This document shows, piece by piece, positions 47,161-54,625 of a DNA stretch of 64,000 bases (the stretch's first letter is position 1; every line of letters begins with the position of its first letter). This DNA is from Dactylosporangium vinaceum (GTDB taxonomy: Bacteria; Actinomycetota; Actinomycetes; Mycobacteriales; Micromonosporaceae): assembly GCF_019904175.1 (NCBI RefSeq), contig NZ_CP061913.1:2852001-2916000 (forward strand). Direction: 5' to 3'. Below the pieces are notes generated by a model that saw nothing but the letters and a program-made list of their open reading frames with translations, did no database searches and was not told the origin of the DNA. The position numbers and the translations under genes are program-made.

Positions 47161-47754
47161 TTGCGCAACTGGCGGGATTACCCCCCACTTGAGCTGCAGC
47201 CGCTGCTGGCGCTGGCGCTCGACGAGATCGTCGAGCACGGCTACGACGGCACCTCGGTGCGCAAGATCGCCGGCCGGGCCGGGGTCACCGTGCCCGCGCT
47301 GTACTACCACTTCGAGAACAAGCAGGCCATGCTGCGCGAGCTGCTCGACCACGCGATGCGCATCGTGCTCACGCACACCCGGGCCGCGCTCGACGAGGCC
47401 GGCGAGGACTGCCCGGCCCGGCTCAGCGCCCTGGTCGAGGCCCTCGTCCTCTACACCGCGCACCATCGAGACCTGGCGTTCCTCGACTCCGAGCGGCGCA
47501 GCCTCACCCCGGAGAACCGGGCCCACTACGTCGCCCGGCGCGACGAGCTCGAGCGCGACCTGCGCGACACGATCCGCGGGGGAGTGGCGCAGGGCGTCTT
47601 CCACACCCCGCACCCGGACGAGTGCGGCCGGGCCATCCTGTCGATGTGCCAGGGCGTCGCCGGCTGGTATCGGCCGGGCGGCCCGGTCGACCCGCCCACC
47701 ATGGCCCGCCGGTACGCCGACCTGGCGCTCGCCACCGTGGAGTACCGCCGATGA
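47161..47754 (+). CDS. TetR-family repressor
   Basis: A 197-residue TetR protein with helix-turn-helix VRKIAGRAGVTVPAL followed by YYHFENKQAML. The start is TTG at 47161, supported by GGGAGAG at the right distance and by the lack of any upstream in-frame ATG or GTG. It is divergent from the SDR/thiolase operon and has two palindromic operators in the gap, so it most likely represses itself and that operon. An SDR gene overlaps its stop. Confidence 0.87.
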   Translation: MRNWRDYPPLELQPLLALALDEIVEHGYDGTSVRKIAGRAGVTVPALYYHFENKQAMLRELLDHAMRIVLTHTRAALDEAGEDCPARLSALVEALVLYTAHHRDLAFLDSERRSLTPENRAHYVARRDELERDLRDTIRGGVAQGVFHTPHPDECGRAILSMCQGVAGWYRPGGPVDPPTMARRYADLALATVEYRR

Positions 47755-48521
47755 ACGGCCCTTTGCACGCGTTCCGGCTCGACGACCGGGTCGTGGTCAT
47801 CACCGGCGCCAGCTCCGGCCTGGGCCTGGGCTTCGCGCGGGCCGTCGCGGCGGTCGGCGGCATTCTGGTCCTCGGCGCCCGCCGCGTCGACCGCCTGCGG
47901 GAGCTGGCCGCCGAGCTGCGTGCGCAGGGCGCGACGGTGCTTGTCCAGGCCCTCGACGTGACGGTGCCGGAGCAGTGCCAGGCCCTGGTCGACGCGGCGG
48001 TGGCCTCCTTCGGGCGGGTCGACGTGCTCGTCAACAGCGCCGGCCTGGGCGGCTCCGTGCCCGCCTCGCGGGAGACGCCTGACGGCTTCCGCCAGGTGAT
48101 CGACGTCAACCTCAACGGCTCGTTCTGGATGGCGCAGGCGTGTGCGCGGGTGATGCCGCCCGGCTCCTCCATCGTCAACGTGGCAAGCGTGCACGGCGTG
48201 GTGGCGTCGCGCTTCCCGGGCGCCTCCTACGCGGCGAGCAAGGCCGGCGTCATCGGCCTGACCCGCGACCTGGCGCAGCAGTGGTCGCGCCGCAAGGGGA
48301 TCAGGGTCAACGCCCTGTGCCCCGGCTACTTCGCCACCGAGATGACGACCGCGCACGGCGAGGACGACCTCCGCGAGATGGTCGCCGAGCACAGCCTGCT
48401 GGGCCGCTTCGGCGAGCAGGCGGAGGTGGACGGCGCCCTGCTGTTCCTGGCCGCCCCGGCCTCCTCCTACGTCACCGGCACCACACTCGTCGTCGACGGG
48501 GGCCTGTCCGCCACAGTCTGA
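47751..48521 (+). CDS. Short-chain dehydrogenase/reductase
   Basis: A 256-residue SDR with TGASSGLGLGFARAV, VNSAGLGGS, catalytic YAASKAG and a C-terminal YVTGTTLVVDGGLS. Cofactor preference and substrate unknown; probably oxidises a hydroxyl on a pathway intermediate. ATG overlaps the TetR stop. Convergent with the TMEM175-like gene, one nt apart. Confidence 0.85.
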   Translation: MNGPLHAFRLDDRVVVITGASSGLGLGFARAVAAVGGILVLGARRVDRLRELAAELRAQGATVLVQALDVTVPEQCQALVDAAVASFGRVDVLVNSAGLGGSVPASRETPDGFRQVIDVNLNGSFWMAQACARVMPPGSSIVNVASVHGVVASRFPGASYAASKAGVIGLTRDLAQQWSRRKGIRVNALCPGYFATEMTTAHGEDDLREMVAEHSLLGRFGEQAEVDGALLFLAAPASSYVTGTTLVVDGGLSATV

Positions 48522-48522
48522 A

Positions 48523-49176
48523 TCAGTACCTGTCGAACGGCGGGATCGGCGGCGCGAGGGCCGACAGCAGCTGCAGGAGCACCAGCGCCCCCATGCTGAC
48601 GTAGGTGTCGACGAGGCTCAGCGCCATCGCCCCGGCGTAGCAGGCCTGGTAGAACACGATCCGCCGGCGCAGGGCCCCGAGCACGTCGTCGGTCTTGAAC
48701 ATCCCGTGCCGCGCGGCGTAGCGCAGGCTCGCCATCAACACCAGCCCGAGCAGCAGCAGGTTGAGCCAGTAGGTCACGAACGGGATCCGCGCGGTCGGGT
48801 ACTCACCGACGAAGTTCGTGGAGAACGGCATCAGGCACACCAGCGCCAGGAACGCCAGATGGATCCAGGTGAGGTGCCGATCGGTCCGGGCGAAGTGGTT
48901 GAGCTGCGTCTGCTGCCCGATCCAGAAGATCCCGAGCGTCATGAAGCTCATGACGAACGGCAGGAAGTGCGGCCCGACCTCGACGAGCACCTCCCAGGCC
49001 GCCCGGTCCGCCGAGCGCCCCTGCGCCGTCCAGACCGGATGCTGGCCGGTCACCTCCCCGACCGGCACGCGCAGATCGAGCACCAGCAGCGTCAAGGCGA
49101 CAGCGAAGATTCCGTCACTGAGCGCGGCCAGCCGCTCGAGGCTCTGCCCGGCAATGCGTGGATACGACGTGGTCAC
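48523..49176 (-). CDS. TMEM175-like potassium channel protein
   Basis: A 217-residue membrane protein with about six helices. RLAALSDGIFAVALTLLVLDL fits the TM1 signature of TMEM175/DUF1211 channels (family FSDxxxAI). An Asn/His/Trp-rich stretch (LNHFARTDRHLTW) is also family-like. Bacterial members form tetrameric K+ channels. GTG at 49176. It is the last gene after TetR and the flavin reductase-IclR fusion on the minus strand; 50 nt separate it from the latter, so co-transcription is uncertain and its link to the pathway unclear. Confidence 0.78.
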   Translation of the reverse strand: MTTSYPRIAGQSLERLAALSDGIFAVALTLLVLDLRVPVGEVTGQHPVWTAQGRSADRAAWEVLVEVGPHFLPFVMSFMTLGIFWIGQQTQLNHFARTDRHLTWIHLAFLALVCLMPFSTNFVGEYPTARIPFVTYWLNLLLLGLVLMASLRYAARHGMFKTDDVLGALRRRIVFYQACYAGAMALSLVDTYVSMGALVLLQLLSALAPPIPPFDRY

Positions 49177-49226
49177 CCCGACACGCTACGGTTCCGGGCC
49201 GGCCGTCGCTGTCCCGCCGGGCGTGC

Positions 49227-50411
49227 TCAGTCGCGCCGCGGTGCCAGGCCCAGCGTGCGGGTCGCCCGCTGCGCGCACCTCGTGACCGCGGCGATCGCGT
49301 CGCGGACGATGTCGGGTTTGGCGCGGAAGCCGAACACCGTCATCGCCAGGACCGGGCTGCCGGCGCTGTCGAAGACCGGGGCGGAGATGACCCGGGCCTC
49401 GGCGAGCACCGCGTCGGTGAGGTCGGCCGGCTCGTAGTCCAGGGAGGCGACGAGCGCGTCGAGCTCCTCGTTCGGCACCGCGCCCGGCTCGGCGGCGAGC
49501 TGTTCGAGCGCGGCGGCGAATCGGCGGTGGCCCTCGCTGCCCAGACCGATGGAGAAGCCGCGCTCCCGGATGCGGGCCAGGGCGCGGATCTCGGCCTCCT
49601 GCGAGTCCGGGGAGAAGCGGGCCACCCACGCCGCCTGTTCACCGGCCGGGGCCCACGCCTCGAAGATGGACGGCCCGTGCGGGCGGAACGGCAGGCGCTG
49701 GCCGACGAGCGTGGTGGGCCGGGCGGCGACCGAGCCCGACGGCGGATCGAGCTGGCCGATCACGACCACGCTGTCGCTCACCGGGGCCGTCACCAGGCAG
49801 CGCAGACCCTGGTCGGGGAGCTCCTGCGCGATCGAGCGGATGAGCTCGAAGTGGCGCAGCGGGCGGGTGAGGCTCATGTCCGGGTCATACGCGGTGAGCG
49901 TGAGCGGGGAGAAGCTGCCGTAGCCGCTGCGGAAGAACAGCAGCGGCAGCTCGGTGCTGGCGGCGTCGAGGTGGCGGACCTCGGCCAGGGCGATCTTGTG
50001 GTCGCCGGCGTCGTGGACGGCGACCGGGACGCAGTCGATCCAGGCGACGGCGCCCTCGATGATCGGGGCGCCGGACGGGGCCGGGCGCCACGGGACGCCC
50101 TCGAAGCGCTCGGCCAGGGGCGCTGTCGCGATGCGCCGGCAGACGTCGGACTGGTGGGCGGCGAGGATGTTGACGCACCAGTGGCTCGCCCGCTGCAGGT
50201 GCGGCCAGGTCTCCGAGGTGTTGCTCGGGTAGAAGCCGACGAGCGGCGGGTGCATGGAGACCGACGAGAACGAGCCGACGACCATGCCGATCGGCGGGCC
50301 GTCCGCCGGCTGGGCCGTGATGACACAGACGCCTGTGGGGTACTGCCCCAGGACGTGCCGGAACCAGGCGGGGTCCTCGGGCGAGCGGTGGGCGGTGCTT
50401 GTCGACATCAT
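49227..50411 (-). CDS. Flavin reductase fused to an IclR effector domain
   Basis: A 394-residue fusion. Residues ~15-165 are a flavin reductase-like domain (FRHVLGQYPTGVCVITA, SFSSVSMHPPLVGFYPS, CVNIL). Residues ~180-390 match the ligand-binding domain of IclR regulators (VGQRLPFRPHGPS, IRERGFSIGLG, ISAPVFDSAGSPVLAMTVFG). There is no IclR helix-turn-helix. It would supply reduced FMN to the luciferase-like monooxygenase at 51452, with the second domain perhaps sensing the substrate. Tandem ATGs at 50406-50411 follow GAGGAA. Starts 4 nt after the TetR gene, same operon. Confidence 0.78.
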   Translation of the reverse strand: MMSTSTAHRSPEDPAWFRHVLGQYPTGVCVITAQPADGPPIGMVVGSFSSVSMHPPLVGFYPSNTSETWPHLQRASHWCVNILAAHQSDVCRRIATAPLAERFEGVPWRPAPSGAPIIEGAVAWIDCVPVAVHDAGDHKIALAEVRHLDAASTELPLLFFRSGYGSFSPLTLTAYDPDMSLTRPLRHFELIRSIAQELPDQGLRCLVTAPVSDSVVVIGQLDPPSGSVAARPTTLVGQRLPFRPHGPSIFEAWAPAGEQAAWVARFSPDSQEAEIRALARIRERGFSIGLGSEGHRRFAAALEQLAAEPGAVPNEELDALVASLDYEPADLTDAVLAEARVISAPVFDSAGSPVLAMTVFGFRAKPDIVRDAIAAVTRCAQRATRTLGLAPRRD

Positions 50412-50415
50412 TTCC

Positions 50416-51144
50416 TCACACGTCCCCGGGCCGCAGTTCGCGGTCCTCGCGCAGCCCGACCGCGTCGGCCCAGAGCGCCGTCAGGTGGTCGATGACGCCC
50501 TCCGGGTCCAGCGGCGGGTCGGGCGGGTCGGCGACGAAGGCGTCGTAGCAGTACGCGCTGACCATCAGGCTCATGGCCCGGGCGGTCTCCTCCGGGTCGA
50601 GGCCGGCCCGGACGTGCCCGCTCTTCATGCCGCGGGCCAGCGAGCGGGCGAACGAGTGCCGGAAGTTGGCGACCCACTCCCGGCGCAGCGCGGCCAGGCG
50701 GGCGTCGCTGTGGCTGGCGGTCTCCCAGAGGCTGAAGAAGTCGCGGTTCTCCCACTGGGTCGTCACGATCGCGCTTATCGCCCGGCGCAGGCCCAGGCGG
50801 CCGGTCGCGGCGTCCCAGAAGTCGGCGCCGAGGTTGAGCATGCGCAGCGCGCTCTCGGCGGCGATCGTCGCCACGATGTCGTCGCGGTCGGCGAAGTACT
50901 GGTAGACGGTCCCGAGGCTCACCCCGGAGCGCTGGGCGATGTCACCGAGGGACACGTTCGCGTAGCCGTCGCGGGCGAAGAGCTCCTCGGCGACCTCGAG
51001 CAGCTTCTTGCGGGTCCGCATGGCCCGCGGCCCGACAGGCGTCTCCCGGCCGTCCTGGCGGCGCACCGCACCGCGCAGGTCGGCGGCGACCTTCTCCAGG
51101 CGCCGGCTGCGCGCCGGGTCGGGATCGTCAGGCAGATCCTGCAT
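50416..51144 (-). CDS. TetR-family repressor with N-terminal extension
   Basis: A 242-residue TetR protein. The helix-turn-helix LGDIAQRSGVSLGTV followed by YQYFADRDDIV is preceded by ~45 charged residues (MQDLPDDPDPARSRR), longer than usual. ATG at 51144. It is divergent from the luciferase-like operon across a 307-nt region holding two related palindromes. Next on the same strand is the flavin reductase fusion. Confidence 0.86.
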   Translation of the reverse strand: MQDLPDDPDPARSRRLEKVAADLRGAVRRQDGRETPVGPRAMRTRKKLLEVAEELFARDGYANVSLGDIAQRSGVSLGTVYQYFADRDDIVATIAAESALRMLNLGADFWDAATGRLGLRRAISAIVTTQWENRDFFSLWETASHSDARLAALRREWVANFRHSFARSLARGMKSGHVRAGLDPEETARAMSLMVSAYCYDAFVADPPDPPLDPEGVIDHLTALWADAVGLREDRELRPGDV

Positions 51145-51211
51145 ACCGCCACCTTTCGTCGCCCGGAGTGAACGCGGAAAACCATAACGCCATCCGTGTG
51201 TCGTACGCCAC

Positions 51212-51233
51212 CCTGAATCTGAATAGATTCAGG
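51212..51233. promoter_or_regulatory. TetR operator candidate, copy 1
   Basis: CCTGAATCT and AGATTCAGG are perfect 9-bp arms around GAAT, 68 nt upstream of the TetR start. Confidence 0.65.
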
Positions 51234-51351
51234 TAAGCCGTTCGGCGGCCTTCCGCGCTCAACGATGTCGAGACTCATGGATGCGGCCACGTTCGCCCGC
51301 GACCGCACGGTGTCGAACATGTTTCCGGGAGCTCTTGCGCTTGCCGAGTTT

Positions 51352-51365
51352 CTGAGTAGATTCAG
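51352..51365. promoter_or_regulatory. TetR operator candidate, copy 2
   Basis: CTGAGTAGATTCAG differs by one base from CTGAATAGATTCAG in copy 1. It lies 87 nt upstream of the luciferase-like gene. Confidence 0.55.
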
Positions 51366-51451
51366 CAATCACTTACCTGAGACCGGCGTCACATACGCGC
51401 GGTCGGTCCGGCTCTGCTCTCGATCGACACCCGCTTCTGAGGGGGAACCCC

Positions 51452-52621
51452 ATGGCTCGTCCGGCGCCCATGACGTTCGGTGTGTTCATCGCCCCGTTCC
51501 ACGCGAACGACGACAGTCCCGTGCTCAGCCTCCGCCACGACCTGGCGCTCATCGAACTGGCCGACCGTCTCGGCTTCGACGAGGCCTGGGTCGGCGAGCA
51601 CCACTCGACGGGCGTCGAGCGCATCGCCGACCCGTTCATGGCCCTCGCCGCGGCGGCCGTCAAGACCTCGCGGATCCGGCTCGGGACGGGCGTGGTCAGC
51701 CTCCCGTACCACCACCCGCTGCTGGTCGCCGACCGCACCGTGCTGCTGGATCACCTCAGCCTCGGCCGCGCGATGCTCGGTGTCGGACCGGGCGCGCTCA
51801 TCTCCGACGCCGACATGATGGGCATCGCGCCGGTGACCCAGCGGTCCCGGATGAACGAGGCGCTCGACGTGATCATCAAGCTGCTCGACGGCGAGGTCGT
51901 AACCGCGTCCACCGACTGGTTCGAGCTGCGCGAGGCCCAGCTGGCGTTCCTGCCGCTCAACCCCGGCGGTGTGCCGATCGCCGTGGCCAGCACCACCTCG
52001 CCCTCGGGTGTGAGCACGGCCGGCCGGCACGGCGTCGGCGTGCTGTCGCTGAGCGCCGGGTTCATCGGCGGCAAGAAGGACATGCGCACCCAGTGGGAGA
52101 TCGCCGAGCAGGCGGCCAAGGAGGCCGGCACGACCATCAGCCGGGACGGGTGGCGCATGGTCGTGCGCGTCCACCTCGCCGAGGACCGCGAGCAGGCGAT
52201 CCGCGACGTCGAGCGCGGCCGCGAGCAGGAGCGGCAGGACTACTTCAAGCCGGTCCTGGGCCTGGAGAACGACTACACCCTGGCCGACGAGATCGCCGAC
52301 GACAGCTCCATCATCGGCACCCCCGCGGACGCCATCGCGGCGATCGAGCGGATGCTCGAGCAGACCGGCGGCTTCGGCGGATTCATGATCATGACTCACG
52401 ACTGGGCGAGCCGCGAGAAGGCGCTCACCAGCCTCGAACTCTTCGCCCGCTATGTCATGCCGCACTTCCAGGGCACGCTCACCGCCGCCCAGCGGTCCGC
52501 CCGCGTCGTCACCGAGAAGCGGCCGTCCTACAAGCCCCTCGCGCAGGCCGCGATCTCCAAGGCCTACTCCGACTCCGGCCGCGAGCTGCCCGCCGGGGCG
52601 AACATCCAGAGCCTGCGCTGA
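51452..52621 (+). CDS. Luciferase-like flavin-dependent monooxygenase
   Basis: A 389-residue LLM-class TIM-barrel oxidoreductase: FGFDEAWVGEHH-type segment (RLGFDEAWVGEHHSTG), TSRIRLGTGVVSLPYHHPLLVADR and GRAMLGVGPG are typical of FMN-dependent two-component monooxygenases. It would hydroxylate or cleave a substrate using FMNH2, plausibly from the flavin reductase fusion in the divergent operon. ATG at 51452 has GAGGGGGAA upstream. First gene of a long plus-strand operon extending to the window end. Confidence 0.86.
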   Translation: MARPAPMTFGVFIAPFHANDDSPVLSLRHDLALIELADRLGFDEAWVGEHHSTGVERIADPFMALAAAAVKTSRIRLGTGVVSLPYHHPLLVADRTVLLDHLSLGRAMLGVGPGALISDADMMGIAPVTQRSRMNEALDVIIKLLDGEVVTASTDWFELREAQLAFLPLNPGGVPIAVASTTSPSGVSTAGRHGVGVLSLSAGFIGGKKDMRTQWEIAEQAAKEAGTTISRDGWRMVVRVHLAEDREQAIRDVERGREQERQDYFKPVLGLENDYTLADEIADDSSIIGTPADAIAAIERMLEQTGGFGGFMIMTHDWASREKALTSLELFARYVMPHFQGTLTAAQRSARVVTEKRPSYKPLAQAAISKAYSDSGRELPAGANIQSLR

Positions 52622-52687
52622 CCTGGTCCCCGTGCTGCACACCCCCGCTGCGTACGCAGACAGCTCGGATAATCCGAAAGGACCGAC

Positions 52688-53899
52688 ATGCCCATCCCCG
52701 CACCCCGCCATGTCCTCGCCCCTTTAGCCATCCTCGCCCTCGCGGGCAGCCTCGCTGCCTGCCGCGGTGAGGACCAGCCCGGCAGCACCGCGGCCGGCAA
52801 CACCGGCCCGATCAAGATCATGCAGATCGGCACCTTCGAGAGCCCGAACCTCTCGCTGAAGGACGCCAAGGCCGGTCTCGACGCGCACGTGCAGTCCATC
52901 AACGCGGCCGGCGGCATCGACGGCCGGAAGATCGAGGTGGAGTTCTGCAACGACGCCTACAACGCCAACACCGGCGCCGCCTGCGCCCGCCAGGCCGTGA
53001 GCGACGGCGTCGTCGCCGTGGTCGGTGCGGCCAGCTCGCAGGCGCCCGCCGAGCTGCCCGTGCTCGAGGCGGCCGGCATTCCGTGGCTGGCCGGAGCCGG
53101 CTCGGGCGGACCGACCGAGGGCACGAGCAAGGTGTCGTACCCGATCACCGGCGGCACCCAGTCGATGCAGGTCGGCCTGGGCCGGCTCCTGGCCAACAAG
53201 GGCGGCAGGAACATCGCGGTCATCGTGGCCGACGCGGCCGCCGCCTACGCCGCCGCCGACGACATCGCCAACGGGGCGAAGGCCGGCGGCGCCCAGTCCT
53301 ACCGCATCCTGGCCCCTCTGGGCGCACCCGACTTCAGCGCCGTGGCCTCCTCCGCCCTGGCCAAGACCCCCGACGCCATCGCCGTCGCCTCGACCGCCAC
53401 CGACGCGCCGCGCATCATCCGGGCCGTGCGCCAGGCCGGCTTCAAGGGCAACATCGCCACCCTGGCCAACATCTTCAAGCCGGCCGACCAGAAGGCGCTC
53501 GGCGACCTGGCCAACAGCGTGTTCATCACGTCCTCCGCGGTTCCCGTGACGAACACCTCGGTGCCCCAGGTGAAGCAGTTCCTCGACGACATGGCCAAGT
53601 ACCACCCGGAGGCCGTGACCGACAACGGCTCCCTGGGCACCTGGAGCTCGATCACGTTCCTGGTCGAGATCGTGAAGCGCCTGGGCGGCAACGTCTCGGC
53701 CGCCGCGATCACCGGCCTGCTCGACAAGCTCGACAAGCCGATCGTGCTCGGCACCGTCCCCGACTACGCGGGCATCCCCAGCCCGCCGGTCGTCGCGACC
53801 TACCCGCGGGTGCCGACCTTCAAGGTCTACGTGTCCGAGGCCGTGGGCGGCACGCTCAAGCAGGACGGCGACGCGATCGACCCGCTGGGCACCAAGTAG
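52688..53899 (+). CDS. Branched-chain-type ABC substrate-binding lipoprotein
   Basis: A 403-residue type I periplasmic-binding lipoprotein with signal peptide LAILALAGSLAACRG (lipobox LAAC). Ligand domain pieces: IKIMQIGTFESPN, GGIDGRKIEVEFCNDAYN, VAVVGAASSQAPAELPVLEAAGIP. It is the receptor for the adjoining importer and the intact paralogue of the frameshifted gene at 30912. ATG has GAAAGGA upstream. The LivF gene starts directly at its stop. Confidence 0.88.
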   Translation: MPIPAPRHVLAPLAILALAGSLAACRGEDQPGSTAAGNTGPIKIMQIGTFESPNLSLKDAKAGLDAHVQSINAAGGIDGRKIEVEFCNDAYNANTGAACARQAVSDGVVAVVGAASSQAPAELPVLEAAGIPWLAGAGSGGPTEGTSKVSYPITGGTQSMQVGLGRLLANKGGRNIAVIVADAAAAYAAADDIANGAKAGGAQSYRILAPLGAPDFSAVASSALAKTPDAIAVASTATDAPRIIRAVRQAGFKGNIATLANIFKPADQKALGDLANSVFITSSAVPVTNTSVPQVKQFLDDMAKYHPEAVTDNGSLGTWSSITFLVEIVKRLGGNVSAAAITGLLDKLDKPIVLGTVPDYAGIPSPPVVATYPRVPTFKVYVSEAVGGTLKQDGDAIDPLGTK

Positions 53900-54625
53900 A
53901 TGACGGCGGCGGCAGTGGCGTCCGATGACGCACCGGTCCTCGAGCTGCGCGGACTCAGCGCCGGCTACGACGACCTGGCGGTGGTGCGCGACATCGACCT
54001 GCACGTGATGCGCGGCGAGATCGTCGCGCTCCTCGGGGCCAACGGGACGGGCAAGTCGACGACGATCCTGACCGCGGCCGGCGAGCTGCCGCCGATCGGG
54101 GGCGAGGTCCGGTGGCGCGGCGCGGTCACGACCGCCCCGCTGCACGTCCGGGCGCGCCTGGGCATGAGCTTCGTGCCCGAGGAGCGCTCGGTGCTGATGG
54201 GCATGTCGGTGCGCGACAACCTGCTGCTCGGGCCGGGGCGCATTGAGCGGGCGCTGGAGCTCTTCCCGGAGCTGCGGGCGCTGCTGGCGACCCGGGCCGG
54301 GCTGCTGTCCGGCGGCGAGCAGCAGATGTTGTCGCTGGCCCGGGCCCTGGCCGCCGAGCCGGTCGCGCTGCTGCTCGACGAGCTCTCCCTCGGCCTGGCG
54401 CCGCTCGTGGTCGACCGCCTGTTCGCCGCGCTGCGGCACGCGGCCGACCGGGACGGCGTGGCCGTCCTGCTCGTCGAGCAGCAGGCCCGCCGGGCCCTGG
54501 CGGTCGCCGACCGCTGGTACCTCCTGCGGCGCGGCGCGGTCGCGGCGTCCGGGAACGCCGCCGACGGCATCGCGGCCGTCGAGTCCCTGTATCTCGGTGA
54601 CGCCACCGAAGCCGGAGCGCAGTGA
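53900..54625 (+). CDS. livF: LivF-type ABC transporter ATPase
   Basis: A 241-residue ATPase. Walker A GANGTGKST, signature LSGGEQQMLSLARAL, Walker B LLLDELSLGLAP (Glu-Leu instead of the usual Glu-Pro, also in the fused copy) and a late VLLVEQQARRAL. It energises uptake by the LivH-LivM-LivG fusion next door. The ATG abuts the receptor's stop; its stop overlaps the next start (GTGA). Confidence 0.88.
   Translation: MTAAAVASDDAPVLELRGLSAGYDDLAVVRDIDLHVMRGEIVALLGANGTGKSTTILTAAGELPPIGGEVRWRGAVTTAPLHVRARLGMSFVPEERSVLMGMSVRDNLLLGPGRIERALELFPELRALLATRAGLLSGGEQQMLSLARALAAEPVALLLDELSLGLAPLVVDRLFAALRHAADRDGVAVLLVEQQARRALAVADRWYLLRRGAVAASGNAADGIAAVESLYLGDATEAGAQ

Larger units (their letters stand above)
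51145..51451. other. Divergent promoter region with duplicated palindromes
   Basis: This 307-nt gap has no credible gene. It contains a 22-bp inverted repeat at 51212 and a half-similar site at 51352, described separately. The sequence between them shows nothing else clear. Confidence 0.6.
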
